From positions 1-64,000 of the forward strand of contig OZ244789.1 of the NCBI GenBank assembly GCA_965219705.1: a stretch of DNA of 64,000 nucleotides, in the 5' to 3' direction. The notes beneath the pieces were generated by a model that did not search any database, had not been told where the DNA came from, and worked only from the letters and a program-made list of their open reading frames with translations. Source of the DNA: JAJECS01 sp965219705 (GTDB lineage: Bacteria > Chloroflexota > UBA11872). Both the position numbers and the translations under genes were made by a program. Shown one piece after another: positions 42,112 through 50,875 of the stretch; positions within the stretch are counted from its first letter, which is position 1; the number at the start of each line of letters is the position of its first letter.

Positions 42112-44706
42112 CTACTCCTCGCCGGCCCGAAGCTGGAACGTGTGAGCGCCCGCGCCCACGGCGGCGGCCGCGATCGTGACCGTCTCCGCGGCAACCGTGA
42201 CGCCCGGCGGCGTCCCGTCCAGCGGCGTGGCGAGGCCGTCGATCACCAGCTCGCGCTGCGCCGAGTCCGTTCGCGGCAGCACCACCTCCGCCGCGACGCC
42301 CTCCGGTATCGTCACCGTCAACTCGAACGCCTCCCCGCGCCGCTCCCACGCAACCTCGATGTCGCCCTGAGGCGCGGGATGGACGCCGCGCGCCCACTCC
42401 AGCCCGCCTGGCCGCGGCTCTATGCGGCATTGCGAGAACCCCTGGCCAGTCGGCATCACGCCGAGAACTCGCGCGGCAAGCACCGTGCCCGTGAGCACCC
42501 CGCCGCTATGCACCAGGCTCCGGACACCCGCCGGGCGCACGCGCTGCTCGGTCGCCCAGGTGGCCATCTGCTCGTCGCGCACAATGCCGTTTCCGGCCGT
42601 GAAGTTGTCCCACCCCTCCCACACGGTGGGTTGGTCGGATGCGCTCATCATGAAGGCATAGCGTTCGCTCAATCGTTCGGTCCCACCCGGCCTCGGCCCG
42701 GCCAGCATCAGCGCATCCGCGACGTAGCCATAGAACAGCGGACTCGTCGCCACCATGTCCTCCGGTGGGCTCGCCAGGTGATCGGCGATGCGGGCGGTCT
42801 GCTCCGGCGTCGCCACGCCGTACATGATCGCCAGTGCGTTCCCCAGCTCGCTCACCACCGGTGATTGCGCACCGTCGCGCAGCGCGTCGACGAACAGGCC
42901 GCGCGACTCGTTCCAGAGCTGTTCCCGCACGGTTGCTCGCACGTGCCGCGCAATCTCGCGCCAGCGCGCAGCGTCGTCGTCGCGCCCCATGGCGTCCGCC
43001 AGCGCCGCCGCATCCTCGAGGCCCGCGACATAGAGGCAATTCGTGATGACGCTGGCGCCCCGGAAGTCATTAGGCGTCCAATCGATGTGATAGAGCGGAT
43101 GCACCCACGCCAGCAACCCCGTCGTCCGGTCGCGGTGCGGGGCAAACCAATCGATCTGACGCCGCACGCTGGGATACAGCTCCTCGGTCACCCATCGGCG
43201 TCCCGCGTAGAGATAGTTTTCGCGAATGCGGGTGCTCCACTGCAGCATGAAGTGCTGGTTCACGTGCGTCGTCCAGAAGCTGGGCGGGAACGCCATCATC
43301 AGGTTCCCGTCGCCGCGATCGCTGAGCGTGAACATGCGGAAGTAGCGGTCCACCACGGGCAAGTCGCCCCAGGCGACGTAGGTGAACTGCCCCCCGTGGC
43401 TTCCGTCGCCGGCGCTCCAGGGCACGCGCTCGCGGTAGGAATCGCACACCAGCGTGTCCTCGATGTGCGATTCCATGGTGTCGATGCACGCCGTCCAGAG
43501 CTTGGTGAGAACCTCGTCCGAGCACTCGAACCGCCCGCGCGTCTCGGCCGGGTAGCGGTATTCGTTCAGGCCAATCGACCGCAGCCGCACCGGCGCGTGC
43601 CGGCTGCGCACCGTCAGGTGCAGATAGCGGAACTGTCGATACTCGGCGACCTGCCACGTCTGGCGGCCCTCGCGAGCGATCACGCGGTCGCCGTAGCGCA
43701 GCGCGGCCGGGATGCGCCCGCCCAGCAGCTGCTGGCCATAGGTCACGTCCAGGATGGCGCCCGCCGGCGCGTCGAACTCCAGCCGGGGGAAGCCAAAGAG
43801 CTGGCGGCCGAAGTCCACCACCAGATAGGGCGCGCGAATGCCCTCGCCGGGCGCAAAGACGCTCTGCAACGACGCCGCCGACTCGCCCGGTTCCAGCGCC
43901 GCCGCCTGCTCGTGCACCGTCGCGTGCTCCAGCGGGAGGTGCGGCTCGCTGTACAGCAGCTCGGGAATGTCGATCTGCCCCGCCCGGCCAAGGTCGATGG
44001 TCTCACCGACGTCCACGATCTCCCGTGGATAGGCCATGCGCTCTTCCATCGGCGGGATTTCGCGCTTCTCGAAGAAAAACCACTCCACGTCGTTGCCGCT
44101 GATCTCCACCGCGCCCGCCCAACCGCTGTCGTCATGGTCGAGTTCGATCCAATCGACGGGATCGGCCCCGGCGTCGTAGACCTCGATATAGCCCACGAGG
44201 TTGTTGCTGACCTCGACGTCTCGGCGCCAGCCGCGGGCGGGCAGCAGCACCCAGTCCTTGTCGGTGCCGATGGTGCATGCCGCGCCGTCGGCCAGGGTGA
44301 GGTCGAGCTGCGCCCAGAGCCCGGCCCGCTCACCCACCGAATAGCTGGAGCCGCTGCTGCTGCCCCAACCCGTGCCGCGGCTGCCTTCCATCCCGTAGTG
44401 ATAGGCCTGCACCGCGATCACGTTGCGGCCCGTGGTCAGGTGCGCCGCAACGTCGTAGGTGTCGTAGCTCTTGCGCCGTGGATCGCTGCGCGCCGGTCCG
44501 CGGCCCAGATAGCGCCCGTTGACCCAGAGCACGTAGCGGTCGGCCGCGGATATGTGCAACAGCGCCTGCGCGGCATCGGCCTCCAGGTCGAAGCTCCGCC
44601 GGGCCATGAGGTAGCAGTGACGCGGTTTGGGATCTCCGTCAGTCCAGATCCAGCGGGCAGGCCAGTGCGAAACCGCTGTCAATTCGGGTGGGGCGATTGA
44701 ATACAT
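42112..44706 (-). CDS. Alpha-L-rhamnosidase-like glycoside hydrolase (GH78 type)
   Basis: 864 residues with the bacterial alpha-L-rhamnosidase arrangement: N-terminal beta-sandwich domains (ARWIWTDGD, then the AADRYVLWVNGRYLGRGPARSD carbohydrate-binding-type domain), an (alpha/alpha)6 barrel from about residue 430, and a C-terminal beta domain. The active-site region CDSYRERVPWSAGDG corresponds to the conserved acidic motif, and TVWEGWDNFT matches a second conserved block. No signal peptide is seen, so it would act on imported oligosaccharides. It is the first gene of a two-gene run with the sulfatase, divergent from the solute-binding protein gene. Rhamnose specificity is by family only. Confidence 0.85.
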   Translation of the reverse strand: MYSIAPPELTAVSHWPARWIWTDGDPKPRHCYLMARRSFDLEADAAQALLHISAADRYVLWVNGRYLGRGPARSDPRRKSYDTYDVAAHLTTGRNVIAVQAYHYGMEGSRGTGWGSSSGSSYSVGERAGLWAQLDLTLADGAACTIGTDKDWVLLPARGWRRDVEVSNNLVGYIEVYDAGADPVDWIELDHDDSGWAGAVEISGNDVEWFFFEKREIPPMEERMAYPREIVDVGETIDLGRAGQIDIPELLYSEPHLPLEHATVHEQAAALEPGESAASLQSVFAPGEGIRAPYLVVDFGRQLFGFPRLEFDAPAGAILDVTYGQQLLGGRIPAALRYGDRVIAREGRQTWQVAEYRQFRYLHLTVRSRHAPVRLRSIGLNEYRYPAETRGRFECSDEVLTKLWTACIDTMESHIEDTLVCDSYRERVPWSAGDGSHGGQFTYVAWGDLPVVDRYFRMFTLSDRGDGNLMMAFPPSFWTTHVNQHFMLQWSTRIRENYLYAGRRWVTEELYPSVRRQIDWFAPHRDRTTGLLAWVHPLYHIDWTPNDFRGASVITNCLYVAGLEDAAALADAMGRDDDAARWREIARHVRATVREQLWNESRGLFVDALRDGAQSPVVSELGNALAIMYGVATPEQTARIADHLASPPEDMVATSPLFYGYVADALMLAGPRPGGTERLSERYAFMMSASDQPTVWEGWDNFTAGNGIVRDEQMATWATEQRVRPAGVRSLVHSGGVLTGTVLAARVLGVMPTGQGFSQCRIEPRPGGLEWARGVHPAPQGDIEVAWERRGEAFELTVTIPEGVAAEVVLPRTDSAQRELVIDGLATPLDGTPPGVTVAAETVTIAAAAVGAGAHTFQLRAGEE

Positions 44707-44829
44707 GACTTGTTCCAGGCTATGCCCAGCCGCCGCATGGTAGCGCCAGCCGCGGCGCGCCGACCGCCGCTGCGACCGTCCGACCCAGAATCGCGGCAGC
44801 CCCGCGGACTCGGATGCTTGGGGTATGCG

Positions 44830-44835
44830 TACAAT
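44830..44835 (+). promoter_or_regulatory. Possible -10 box upstream of solute-binding protein gene
   Basis: TACAAT, five of six matches to TATAAT, inside the 216-base divergent gap 44707-44922. No convincing -35 was found at the usual distance. Nothing else is obvious in the gap. Confidence 0.22.
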
Positions 44836-44922
44836 GACGGCAACGGCCGGTCAAACCTCGATACGTTCGTCCGTGATGTTGTGACATGCTCGGCCGCATG
44901 CACCATCCGGGAGGGATTGCCC

Positions 44923-46863
44923 ATGACGAGTTTTAGCCGAAAGATCATGACGCGCCGGCATCTGCTGCGTGGCGCCTCGGTAGGCGCAGTCGGCGCGGCG
45001 GGCGCCGCCCTGCTGGCAGCCTGCGGAGAGCCACAGGTCGTCACCAAAGAGGTCATCAAGGAAGTTCCGGTCGAGACCGTGGTCACGAAGGAAGTGATCA
45101 AGGAGGTCGCGGTCGAGAAGATCGTGACCCAGGAAGTCATCAAAGAGGTTGCGGTCGAGAAGGTCGTCACGGTCACTGAAGTCAAGGAAGTCGAGGTCGA
45201 GGTCCAGGTCACGGCGGAGGCCATGCCGATTCCGGAGGGCCCGATCAGCGGCGGGACGCTGACGCTGAGCGCCAGCCGCGCCAACACGCAGGACATCTTC
45301 ACGCCGCTGCGGGCCGTCAGCAGCACGCAGGGTTTCGTGTTTGGCTATGTCTATGAGGGCCTGTGGATTGGCGATACCTGGGGCACCGGCGAGACCCCGC
45401 AGATGACCGGCAACTGGGACCTGGCGCTGGCCAACCGGTGGGAGGAAGTTGAGGCGGACCGCTCCTACGTCTTCCACATCAACCCGGACATCTGGTGGCA
45501 TGACCAGACGCGGGTGGTCGACGCCGACGACGTGCTGTTCGGCATGGAGATGGCGTTCGATCCGGCCTACAACAACAACAAGCACAAGACGGCCTGGGGC
45601 GATATCGAGGGTGTCAAGGGCTGGGCGGAGAACCCGACCGAGAGCATCACCGACGCCTCGGGCGTGACCAAGATCGACGAGATGACGGTCCAGATCACCA
45701 TCGAGAGGCCCGACGCGAACTGGTGGGCGTCCGGCAGCAAGGCGTACGCGATGCCGCGGCACCACTTCGCGGGTCTGGAAAAAGCGACCGCGACGGAAGC
45801 GCGAGCCGTGGACCTCTTGGGCAACGGCCCGATGATCTTTGAGCGCTACGTCACGCAGCAGTTCGCGACCCTCACGGCGAACAAGGACTGGGCCTACGGC
45901 GCGCCGTATGTGGACGACTACATCGTGCGCTATGGCGACGGTGCGGCGCTGGACGCGGCCACCGAGGCCAACGAGCAGCCGAACCCGATCGACTTCCATC
46001 GCGCGGCGGGCGGCGTCGAGGCCTTCACGCGCCTGGCGTCGCAGGCACACCTGCGGCCCTTCCCGCAGCGCTCGCCGTTCGCGTCGGGGGTGTTCCTCAA
46101 CCAGACGGCGGAGATCTTCGAGGACATGACGCTCGAGCAACAGTCGTTGCTGATCGAGGCCATGGTGCTGGCAGTGGACCGCGAGGCGTTGAACAACGAT
46201 TTGTACGGCGGCACGCGGTTCAATTCGGACTACATCTTCGAGCACGTGGCGCTGCTGCAGGATCCGCCCGAGGGCACTTTCCGTGACCTGTCGTACGACC
46301 CGGACGCCGCCCGTGACTTGCTGGCAGAGGCGGGCTGGGACTCGGAGAAGGCCATCCAGTGGATGAAGTGGAGCCCGCCGAACCCCGGTGACCTCGTAAT
46401 CAAGGACTACTGGGACGCCGTCGGGATCAAGACCGAGTTCATGATCATCGACGGCTCGGCCGTGATCGAGAAGCTCTACCAGGAGCGGGTGCACGATATC
46501 GTGTTCGCGAACATGGGCGGCGACCAAAACCCCGTGGACGCGTGCCTGCGAATCTGCAGCGACCGGCTCTATGAGCTGGGCGGCTGGAACCACTCCAACA
46601 TCAACCGGCCGTGGATCGATGAGGCCTATGCCAGCGTCCTCGGCGCCGCAAATCGCGAGGAGCGGCGCGAGGCGTGGCTGGAGATGGCGGAGCGGTTGCA
46701 TGCGCGTGGCGAGATGGTCTACGGCCAGTTCTCGCGCGGATCGCTGCTCAACCTGTATCACCGACGGGTGAAGGGCGCGTACTGGATGCAGAACTACGCG
46801 ATTCCCGTGCGCTCACCGATTCATCTCGTGTGGCTGGACCCGTACTGGGAAGAGCGGGGGTAG
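44923..46863 (+). CDS. ABC transporter substrate-binding protein, family 5 (peptide/oligosaccharide type), Tat lipoprotein
   Basis: 646-residue SBP_bac_5 protein, expected on the outer face of the membrane. GGGAGGG lies 7 bases before ATG 44923. The N-terminus has a twin-arginine signal (TRRHLLRG, Arg11-Arg12) and a lipobox with Cys34 (LLAAC). A repetitive linker at residues 37-92 has repeating EVIKEVxVExVVT units, then the binding domain begins at GGTLTLSASR. Landmarks include the solute-binding signature region around WEEVEADRSYVFHINPDIWWHD. Cargo is unknown. It is encoded apart from permeases (49888-51844) and ATPases (10004-12096), with the glycosidase on the opposite side of the promoter gap. 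Confidence 0.93.
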   Translation: MTSFSRKIMTRRHLLRGASVGAVGAAGAALLAACGEPQVVTKEVIKEVPVETVVTKEVIKEVAVEKIVTQEVIKEVAVEKVVTVTEVKEVEVEVQVTAEAMPIPEGPISGGTLTLSASRANTQDIFTPLRAVSSTQGFVFGYVYEGLWIGDTWGTGETPQMTGNWDLALANRWEEVEADRSYVFHINPDIWWHDQTRVVDADDVLFGMEMAFDPAYNNNKHKTAWGDIEGVKGWAENPTESITDASGVTKIDEMTVQITIERPDANWWASGSKAYAMPRHHFAGLEKATATEARAVDLLGNGPMIFERYVTQQFATLTANKDWAYGAPYVDDYIVRYGDGAALDAATEANEQPNPIDFHRAAGGVEAFTRLASQAHLRPFPQRSPFASGVFLNQTAEIFEDMTLEQQSLLIEAMVLAVDREALNNDLYGGTRFNSDYIFEHVALLQDPPEGTFRDLSYDPDAARDLLAEAGWDSEKAIQWMKWSPPNPGDLVIKDYWDAVGIKTEFMIIDGSAVIEKLYQERVHDIVFANMGGDQNPVDACLRICSDRLYELGGWNHSNINRPWIDEAYASVLGAANREERREAWLEMAERLHARGEMVYGQFSRGSLLNLYHRRVKGAYWMQNYAIPVRSPIHLVWLDPYWEERG

Positions 46864-46909
46864 TCAACGGCGAACGCGCACACCGATAGGTGACGCGCGT
46901 CGACCTGAG

Positions 46910-46937
46910 GAGCCGGCGGCCGAATGCCCGCCGGCTC
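46910..46937. terminator. Hairpin between convergent genes
   Basis: Perfect 10-bp stem GAGCCGGCGG / CCGCCGGCTC with an 8-base loop, located between the stops of the solute-binding protein and the sialidase-like gene. It has no long T-run but could terminate in both directions. Confidence 0.55.
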
Positions 46938-46955
46938 TTCGGCGTCGAGCCCGAC

Positions 46956-48560
46956 TTACGTGTGCGATACCGCGACCGATAGCCGCCGGATATCGGTCGC
47001 CGCGCGCTCAGGCCCGGACGCCCGCCCGTACAGCGTGAGATAGCACAGCCCCGGCGGTTGGCCCTGGAGCGGCATCCGACGCTCGGAGCCGTTCACGCTC
47101 ACCACCGCTTCGCCGCGACCGACGTCCCAGACCACGCTCACCGGCATCCACATGTCAGCCGGCAACTCAGCTATGCCCAAGGGCGCCTCCACGGCGCCGT
47201 CCGTCCGGCGGTCGTTTGGGCGCCAGAACGTCTCGTCCAGCACCGCGTCGACCCCCACCGAATCCGCCGCTCGTCGAATCTCAAAGCGCAGCGTGCCTCG
47301 CGGGCCGAACGGACAGTTTCGCGCCGCCCCCAGCGGCTGCCCGGCCACGCGCTGCAAGCGCAGCATCGCCTCACCATCCTCACGCGCCACGGTTACCCCG
47401 CCGCAGCCGTTGGTGGACCAGGCGCGCAGCCCGTGGGTGAAGTCGTCGTGGTCGCTCGTCTCGCTCAGCACGTCGGGGTCGAACACCACGTAGTCCGTCT
47501 CGACCCGGCGCCAGCCCTGGATCACATGGGCGAATTGGACCAGGACGCGGCCGTCGGACAAGGCCGTGATGCTCGGATAGCTCACCTGGTCGTCCACGTG
47601 GTCGTGGTCGATCTGCCGGGCGAACTCGCGGTAGCCATGCCAGGTGACCCCGTCGTCCGGCGACACCGCGGCGTTCATCACGTGCCGCGACGCATGCACC
47701 TCGCGCGTCTCGCCGCCGAAGGGCGGCCCCTGCGTGTTGTTCCAGACGAAGATCAACCGTCCGTCGGCCAGGCGCTCCACCGCGCACGGTGAATTCGGCG
47801 CCCTGAAGCGCGTCGGCTGCGCCTGGTCCCATGTCTTGCCGTCGCTCGAGAACGACTCGTAGAACCGACGAAACTGAGTGCGAATGATCATCCAGACGCG
47901 GCCGTCGCCAAGCTCCACGGCCGTGGGCTCCACCGCCCCGGAATGGCTGTGGCCCCCGCCCGACGGCACCGGCACCTCCGTCGAGTCGGCATACCACGTG
48001 CGCCCGCCGTCGTCCGAATAGCAGGACTTGGCCACGTTCTTGCCGGCCTCGCGGTCGAAGTCGTAGAAGTGGACCGGCAGCACGAGGCGCCCGCTGGACA
48101 GTTGCGTGAACCCCAGCAGCGCTCCGGTGTACTCCCGGCCGTAGTCCACCCGGTGCGGCGGCTCCCACGTCACGCCGCCGTCACGCGACGCCACGTGGAA
48201 GACGTCGCAGCGCATCTCGTCGCGCCGCGGCCGCTCGATGTCCTTGGGCCATTTCAGAAACCGCAGCCCGATTGCGTGAAGGTCGCCGTTTTGATCGACG
48301 AGGGCGCGACCGACCCCCCAGAGCCCCTGGCTGCCGGGCATGGTGTGCACCACTTCTGGCGCGGACCAGACGATGGGCACACCGCGTCCGCGCCGCACGA
48401 CCAGGTGTTCCGGCGTCCAGGGATCGTCGAAGGCCGCATAGCCCAGCGTCTCCTGGAAGGGCGGCTTGCCCTCGGCCGTCATGGTGAAGAATTGCCCGTC
48501 GGGCAGCTCAATGATCTGCCCGAGCTTCGTTCCAGCTCGATAGCGTGGGGTCGCGAGCAT
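46956..48560 (-). CDS. Sialidase-like (BNR/Asp-box) protein
   Basis: 534 residues. Residues 1-380 form a six-bladed-propeller-like domain with Asp-boxes SRDGGVTW, SDDGGRTW, SSDGKTW and SPDDGVTW. The remaining 150 residues look like a beta-sandwich (AARNCPFGPRGTLRFEIRRA to the end), possibly carbohydrate-binding. It resembles exo-alpha-sialidase-type proteins, but the arginine triad and catalytic Tyr/Glu cannot be placed confidently. It has no signal peptide, so it appears cytoplasmic. It is distinct in sequence from the four tandem propeller genes at 52083-57236. Confidence 0.75.
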   Translation of the reverse strand: MLATPRYRAGTKLGQIIELPDGQFFTMTAEGKPPFQETLGYAAFDDPWTPEHLVVRRGRGVPIVWSAPEVVHTMPGSQGLWGVGRALVDQNGDLHAIGLRFLKWPKDIERPRRDEMRCDVFHVASRDGGVTWEPPHRVDYGREYTGALLGFTQLSSGRLVLPVHFYDFDREAGKNVAKSCYSDDGGRTWYADSTEVPVPSGGGHSHSGAVEPTAVELGDGRVWMIIRTQFRRFYESFSSDGKTWDQAQPTRFRAPNSPCAVERLADGRLIFVWNNTQGPPFGGETREVHASRHVMNAAVSPDDGVTWHGYREFARQIDHDHVDDQVSYPSITALSDGRVLVQFAHVIQGWRRVETDYVVFDPDVLSETSDHDDFTHGLRAWSTNGCGGVTVAREDGEAMLRLQRVAGQPLGAARNCPFGPRGTLRFEIRRAADSVGVDAVLDETFWRPNDRRTDGAVEAPLGIAELPADMWMPVSVVWDVGRGEAVVSVNGSERRMPLQGQPPGLCYLTLYGRASGPERAATDIRRLSVAVSHT

Positions 48561-48689
48561 CGGGTCATCCTTCCCTGTGAGGATTGAGACCGGCTAGCAG
48601 CGCGCAAGACTACCAACGCCCCCGCCCATCGCCGCATGTCAGACCCATCGTGGGCTACCCTGCGGAGTCCGCAGCCGGGAGAGCCGCGC

Positions 48690-49628
48690 ATGGCCAATCC
48701 AGACCGTATGACGCCCGACGAGATCAAGACGCAACTCGAGGGCCCGGTGATGTCGATCCCCACCAGCTTTCTGGCCGACGGTGCGATCGACTACGACGGC
48801 GTCGCCAACGTCATCGAGACCGGCATCGCCGGCGGCACGCAGGTCGCGCTGCTCACGGTCGGCGACAGCCAGTTCGCGTTCATGCGCGAGCAGGAGATTG
48901 CGGACGTCACGCGGTTCGTCGTCGACCGCGCGGGCGGACGCTCGATGGTTGTCGCCGCAACGGGCCTATGGGCAACGGCCCAGTCCGTCGAGTTTGCGAA
49001 CTACGCGCGCGACATTGGCGCCGACGTGCTGATGGCGGCGCCGGCCGGGCAGATAGCTGATCCCGTGGCAGTGGCGGCGCACTACAAGGCCGTCGCGGCC
49101 GTCATGCCCGTGATGGTCGTCGGCTTCCCCCCGCACGCCATGCTCGAGCGGCTCGTGGACGAGCCGAACATCTGCTGCATGAAAGAGGACGGCACGGACA
49201 CCTACGCCGTGCAGACGATCGAGAGATTCGACCGCCACTGGAAGTTCATGAGCGGCGGCAAGCTTGGGCGCCACATGCTGCAATGGACCTATGGCTGCCG
49301 CAGCTTCATGGACTGGTCCACGAGCTTTGCGCCGCACCTCGGTATGGAGCTCTGGGAATCGCTCCAATCCGGCGACGTGCCGGCCGCCGCGAAGGTGGTG
49401 CGGGACATCGAGACGCCGCTGTTCGACTTGTCGGGTCACCCAACGGTGGTCCGAACTGGCCAGACATATCCCGGCGGGTGGCAATCACTGTGGCGCTCGT
49501 GTCTGGAGTTGAACGGAATCGCGTCTCGCTACCTGCGGCTGCCGAATAGGTCGGGCTCCGAGGCCGATCTCGAGCGGATCAAGCCGGAACTCCAGCGACT
49601 AGGGTTGGTGGCCGCGTCTTCGGGCTAA
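48690..49628 (+). CDS. DapA family (dihydrodipicolinate synthase-like) protein
   Basis: 312-residue class I aldolase-fold protein. The Schiff-base lysine is Lys165 (CCMKEDG). The region normally holding the catalytic Tyr reads MVVGFPPHA, with no Tyr, and the usual GTTGE loop is TVGDSQF. It is therefore unlikely to be a true DapA; keto-acid aldolase or dehydratase chemistry is possible. ATG 48690 follows GGGAGAG by 7 bases; an earlier in-frame start at 48636 has no such site. It stands alone, divergent from the sialidase-like gene. Confidence 0.82.
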   Translation: MANPDRMTPDEIKTQLEGPVMSIPTSFLADGAIDYDGVANVIETGIAGGTQVALLTVGDSQFAFMREQEIADVTRFVVDRAGGRSMVVAATGLWATAQSVEFANYARDIGADVLMAAPAGQIADPVAVAAHYKAVAAVMPVMVVGFPPHAMLERLVDEPNICCMKEDGTDTYAVQTIERFDRHWKFMSGGKLGRHMLQWTYGCRSFMDWSTSFAPHLGMELWESLQSGDVPAAAKVVRDIETPLFDLSGHPTVVRTGQTYPGGWQSLWRSCLELNGIASRYLRLPNRSGSEADLERIKPELQRLGLVAASSG

Positions 49629-49887
49629 TCGAGGATGAGGCGGTCCAACCCGGGACGTGCCACGACCAATCCGCAAGCCCGTCACCTGGTTTTCATGCTC
49701 CGCGGCCGGGACCTGCCCAACACCGCGCGGCGGCACTCGTCGGCCGGCATCGTTTGCACGAACTTGGCGCCGCACGCGCCACACCGGGGTAGTACGGACT
49801 CGCGTTAGGCCGGCAGCGTTAGGGCTCACCCCTCAAACGCGGCTTGGGGCCCTCAGATCCTGATGACTGGTCGGCGAAGTGCCGCGC
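49629..49887. other. Intergenic gap with a zinc-ribbon-like fragment
   Basis: On the minus strand, 49804-49682 is an open stretch of 40 codons. It includes CGACGAKF and a later DECRR, which looks like part of a zinc ribbon, but it has no start codon before the cysteines. It may be a decayed gene piece or chance. Nothing else was seen. Confidence 0.25.
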
Positions 49888-50856
49888 CTACTTGCCGGAC
49901 TGGCTGCGGCCACGCACGTCAAAGGCATCGCGCAGGCCGTCGCCCATGAAGTTGATCGAAAGGACGGCAATGCTGATCGCGGCGCCAGGTGCGATCCAGA
50001 GCCAGGGGAACCCCGCCAAGAAGGCAATGCCGCGCGCACTGTTGATCATGGAGCCCCAGCTCGCGGCGGGCTCGGTGACGCCGAAGCCGAGGAAGCTCAG
50101 ACCCGCCTCGGCAAGAATCGCGCCGGCCACGCCAAGGGTGATCGCCACGGTCACCGGGCCAACGATATTCGGCAGGATGTGGCGCGCGATGATGTGCCAT
50201 TGACTGGCGCCCAGCGCGCGCGACGCCATGACGTACTCCAACTCACGCATCACCAAGATATTGCCGCGGAAGAGCCGCGCCAGGCCGGGCCAGCCGAAAA
50301 TCCCGATGATCACCATAATGTTGAAAATATTCGGACCTGTAATACCGGCCAGGATGATGATAAGGATGAACGTCGGGAACGTCATCACGAAGTCCGTGAA
50401 CCGCATCAGTGCGTCGTCGACGTAACCGCCGGCGAGCCCCGCAATGGACCCGATGATGAATCCGATGACGATGTAGATGGACACCGCCACGATTCCCACG
50501 GACAGCGACACGCGGGCCCCTTGCAGAATGCGGCTGAATACGTCGCGGCCAACCTGGTCCGTACCAAACCAGTTCACGGAATCGGGGCGCCTATTGACCT
50601 TGAACAGGTGGGGTTTTTCGGGATCGAACGGTGCGACAAGCGGCTGGGAGGCGGCCAGCAGCGCCATGATCGTCAGAACGATGCACCCCGTCAGGGCCAG
50701 CTTGTGCGAGAGGAATCGGCGAATCGCCCGGCGAAACGGCGATAGCTCGGGCGGAAGGTTGAAGATCTCATCGGCGGCCAAGTCGCCAGCCGCTTGACCC
50801 GAGACAACGTGCGGCTCAGGTCTGGCTTCGGCCATGGATTCGCCCTCGGCGCTCAT
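49888..50856 (-). CDS. Oligopeptide/dipeptide-type ABC permease (DppC/OppC)
   Basis: 322-residue inner-membrane permease. An N-terminal cytoplasmic tail of about 45 residues is followed by a first TM helix (LALTGCIVLTIMALLAA), a periplasmic domain with NWFGTDQVGRDVFSRI, typical of DppC, then five more TM helices. The EAA motif reads EYVMASRALGASQWHIIARHILPN and contacts the ATPases. GGGG lies 6 bases before ATG 50856; ATG 50835 with its own GAGGG is an alternative. It lies 19 bases after the DppB stop. ATPases are not adjacent. Confidence 0.93.
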   Translation of the reverse strand: MSAEGESMAEARPEPHVVSGQAAGDLAADEIFNLPPELSPFRRAIRRFLSHKLALTGCIVLTIMALLAASQPLVAPFDPEKPHLFKVNRRPDSVNWFGTDQVGRDVFSRILQGARVSLSVGIVAVSIYIVIGFIIGSIAGLAGGYVDDALMRFTDFVMTFPTFILIIILAGITGPNIFNIMVIIGIFGWPGLARLFRGNILVMRELEYVMASRALGASQWHIIARHILPNIVGPVTVAITLGVAGAILAEAGLSFLGFGVTEPAASWGSMINSARGIAFLAGFPWLWIAPGAAISIAVLSINFMGDGLRDAFDVRGRSQSGK

Positions 50857-50875
50857 GCGCTACCCCGGTTTTGAC

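Noticed and set aside
40451..42430. Longer sulfatase start at 42430
   Set aside because: The extra 109 residues are antisense to the rhamnosidase C-terminus in composition and precede the normal sulfatase N-terminus; ATG 42103 fits the family.
42865..44700. 611-codon open frame antisense to the rhamnosidase
   Set aside because: Composition is dominated by His/Arg/Val typical of shadow frames; the minus-strand protein has conserved family motifs.
45050..45210. Periodic GAGGTC/GTCAAGGA-like DNA considered as a regulatory repeat
   Set aside because: It lies within the binding-protein gene and simply encodes the EVIKEV linker.
44851..46761. 636-codon open frame antisense to the solute-binding protein gene
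   Set aside because: It is an exact shadow of a clear family-5 binding protein, shows no family motif and arises from GC-rich codon use.
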